64,000 bases of DNA from Sphingopyxis sp. DBS4. Its GTDB lineage: Bacteria > Pseudomonadota > Alphaproteobacteria > Sphingomonadales > Sphingomonadaceae. Position numbers and translations under genes: made by a program. Numbering within the stretch: the first letter of the stretch is position 1; every line of letters begins with the position of its first letter. The stretch lies in the NCBI RefSeq assembly GCF_024628865.1, contig NZ_CP102384.1:1933001-1997000 (forward strand), read 5' to 3'. Shown here piece after piece: positions 63,563 through 64,000 of this stretch. The notes under the pieces were generated by a model. It had not been told where the DNA came from and made no database searches. It worked only from the letters and a program-made list of their open reading frames with translations.

Positions 63563-64000
63563 ATGACGGCCGAGCGCAGCCCCCAAACCGACGGCGGCGG
63601 TTTCGACCTGCTGACCGACAAGCAGGCGGCGGTTCTGGACCTGCTCGCGAACGGCCGCACGTCGAAGGAAATCGCCGGCGCACTCGGTCTGTCCGAATCG
63701 GCGGTCAATCGCCGCATCGAGCTTTTGCGCATCCGCTTCGGCGGAATCACCCGCCTCGAACTCGCGCGGCGCTATCGCGATTGGGCTGCGCTCCATGGCG
63801 TAACCGATGGTGTAGAAACTGACAGGCAAAGTCTTCGTCTCGCAGAACCCGCTGCCGCGGAGCAAAAGCCGCTCGAGGACGGCGAAGACGCCGCGCTGAC
63901 GTTCCGGGACTCGGTCGCGATTTCGATCGATCCGCCCTGGACGGGCGCGGCCGAACCCAAAGTCGTCCCCAGGGTGCTCGACGGCGAAAATGCCGTGCTG
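63563..64000 (+). CDS. LuxR-type HTH regulator, cut by the window edge
   Basis: The first 146 codons, open to the last base. ATG 63563 lies 3 nt after the kinase-fusion stop. Residues 15-70 are a LuxR/GerE-like HTH: FDLLTDKQAAVLDLLANGRTSKEIAGALGLSESAVNRRIELLRIRFGGITRLELARRY. The rest is acidic and unstructured so far, with Thr/Ser residues that the neighbouring kinase might phosphorylate. There is no receiver or ligand domain before the HTH. The coupling suggests it is a partner or substrate of the kinase. Confidence 0.8.
   Translation, partial: MTAERSPQTDGGGFDLLTDKQAAVLDLLANGRTSKEIAGALGLSESAVNRRIELLRIRFGGITRLELARRYRDWAALHGVTDGVETDRQSLRLAEPAAAEQKPLEDGEDAALTFRDSVAISIDPPWTGAAEPKVVPRVLDGENAVL

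Overview
The window looks like chromosome of a high-GC alphaproteobacterium of the Sphingomonadaceae, most likely Sphingopyxis or a close relative. This is inference from gene content: an UrcA-family protein, a DUF4893 lipoprotein, an XrtA/PEP-CTERM-type regulatory block, an ScfR-type regulator beside isocitrate lyase, an alphaproteobacterial LexA box, and many amidohydrolases and secreted peptidases. No rRNA, tRNA, CRISPR array, phage or insertion sequence was recognised. Coding density is high. Short palindromic repeats (about 75-100 bp, arms related to GTCATCCCGGCGAAG or CTCCCGCGAAGGCGGGAG) sit in many of the gaps.

Layout. 1-6.3 kb: the 3' end of an aldo/keto reductase; a NnrU/DUF1003 membrane pair; and a translationally coupled operon of POT peptide transporter, amidohydrolase lipoprotein and a second amidohydrolase-like protein without the HxH metal motif. 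6.5-7.5 kb: a nitroreductase and a short GntR regulator. 7.7-14.4 kb (minus): the PEP-CTERM-type block of sugar transferase, PrsK, PrsR and TPR lipoprotein. 14.6-17.2 kb: an AraC regulator and a DUF885 hydrolase. 17.3-20.5 kb: an ScfR-type regulator divergent from isocitrate lyase. 20.8-28 kb: a WYL-like small protein, TerC, a DUF465 protein, enoyl-CoA hydratase with an alpha/beta hydrolase, an unfamiliar ABC ATPase/permease pair, an M20 hydrolase and a DUF4893 lipoprotein. 28-33 kb: 3-hydroxybutyrate dehydrogenase with a patatin-like protein, a YpfJ-type metallopeptidase overlapping an amidohydrolase, and a cytochrome b561. 33-42 kb: an S9 peptidase, valS coupled to a MATE exporter, a LytS/LytTR pair and an UrcA protein. 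42-47 kb: small hypothetical proteins, a BCCT transporter, an M13 peptidase with a large internal deletion and a hypothetical lipoprotein. 47.4-51.3 kb: uvrA behind a LexA box, and a secreted repeat-poor protein. 51.4-58 kb: a monooxygenase-like protein and the pstSCAB-phoU-phoB operon behind a Pho box. 58-64 kb: a lipoprotein, a DUF1328 peptide, a secreted hypothetical protein, and a winged-helix/Ser-Thr-kinase/TPR fusion followed by a LuxR-type HTH gene that runs off the window.

Themes. The content fits a heterotrophic oligotroph: peptide uptake and hydrolysis, glyoxylate shunt and PHB/acyl-CoA use, phosphate scavenging under PhoB, and exopolysaccharide control. The best candidate for something not well described is the wHTH-kinase-TM-TPR protein with its LuxR-type partner at the right edge. 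Next come the POT transporter with its active/degenerate amidohydrolase pair, and the in-frame palindromic repeat that forms part of that degenerate protein's N-terminus.
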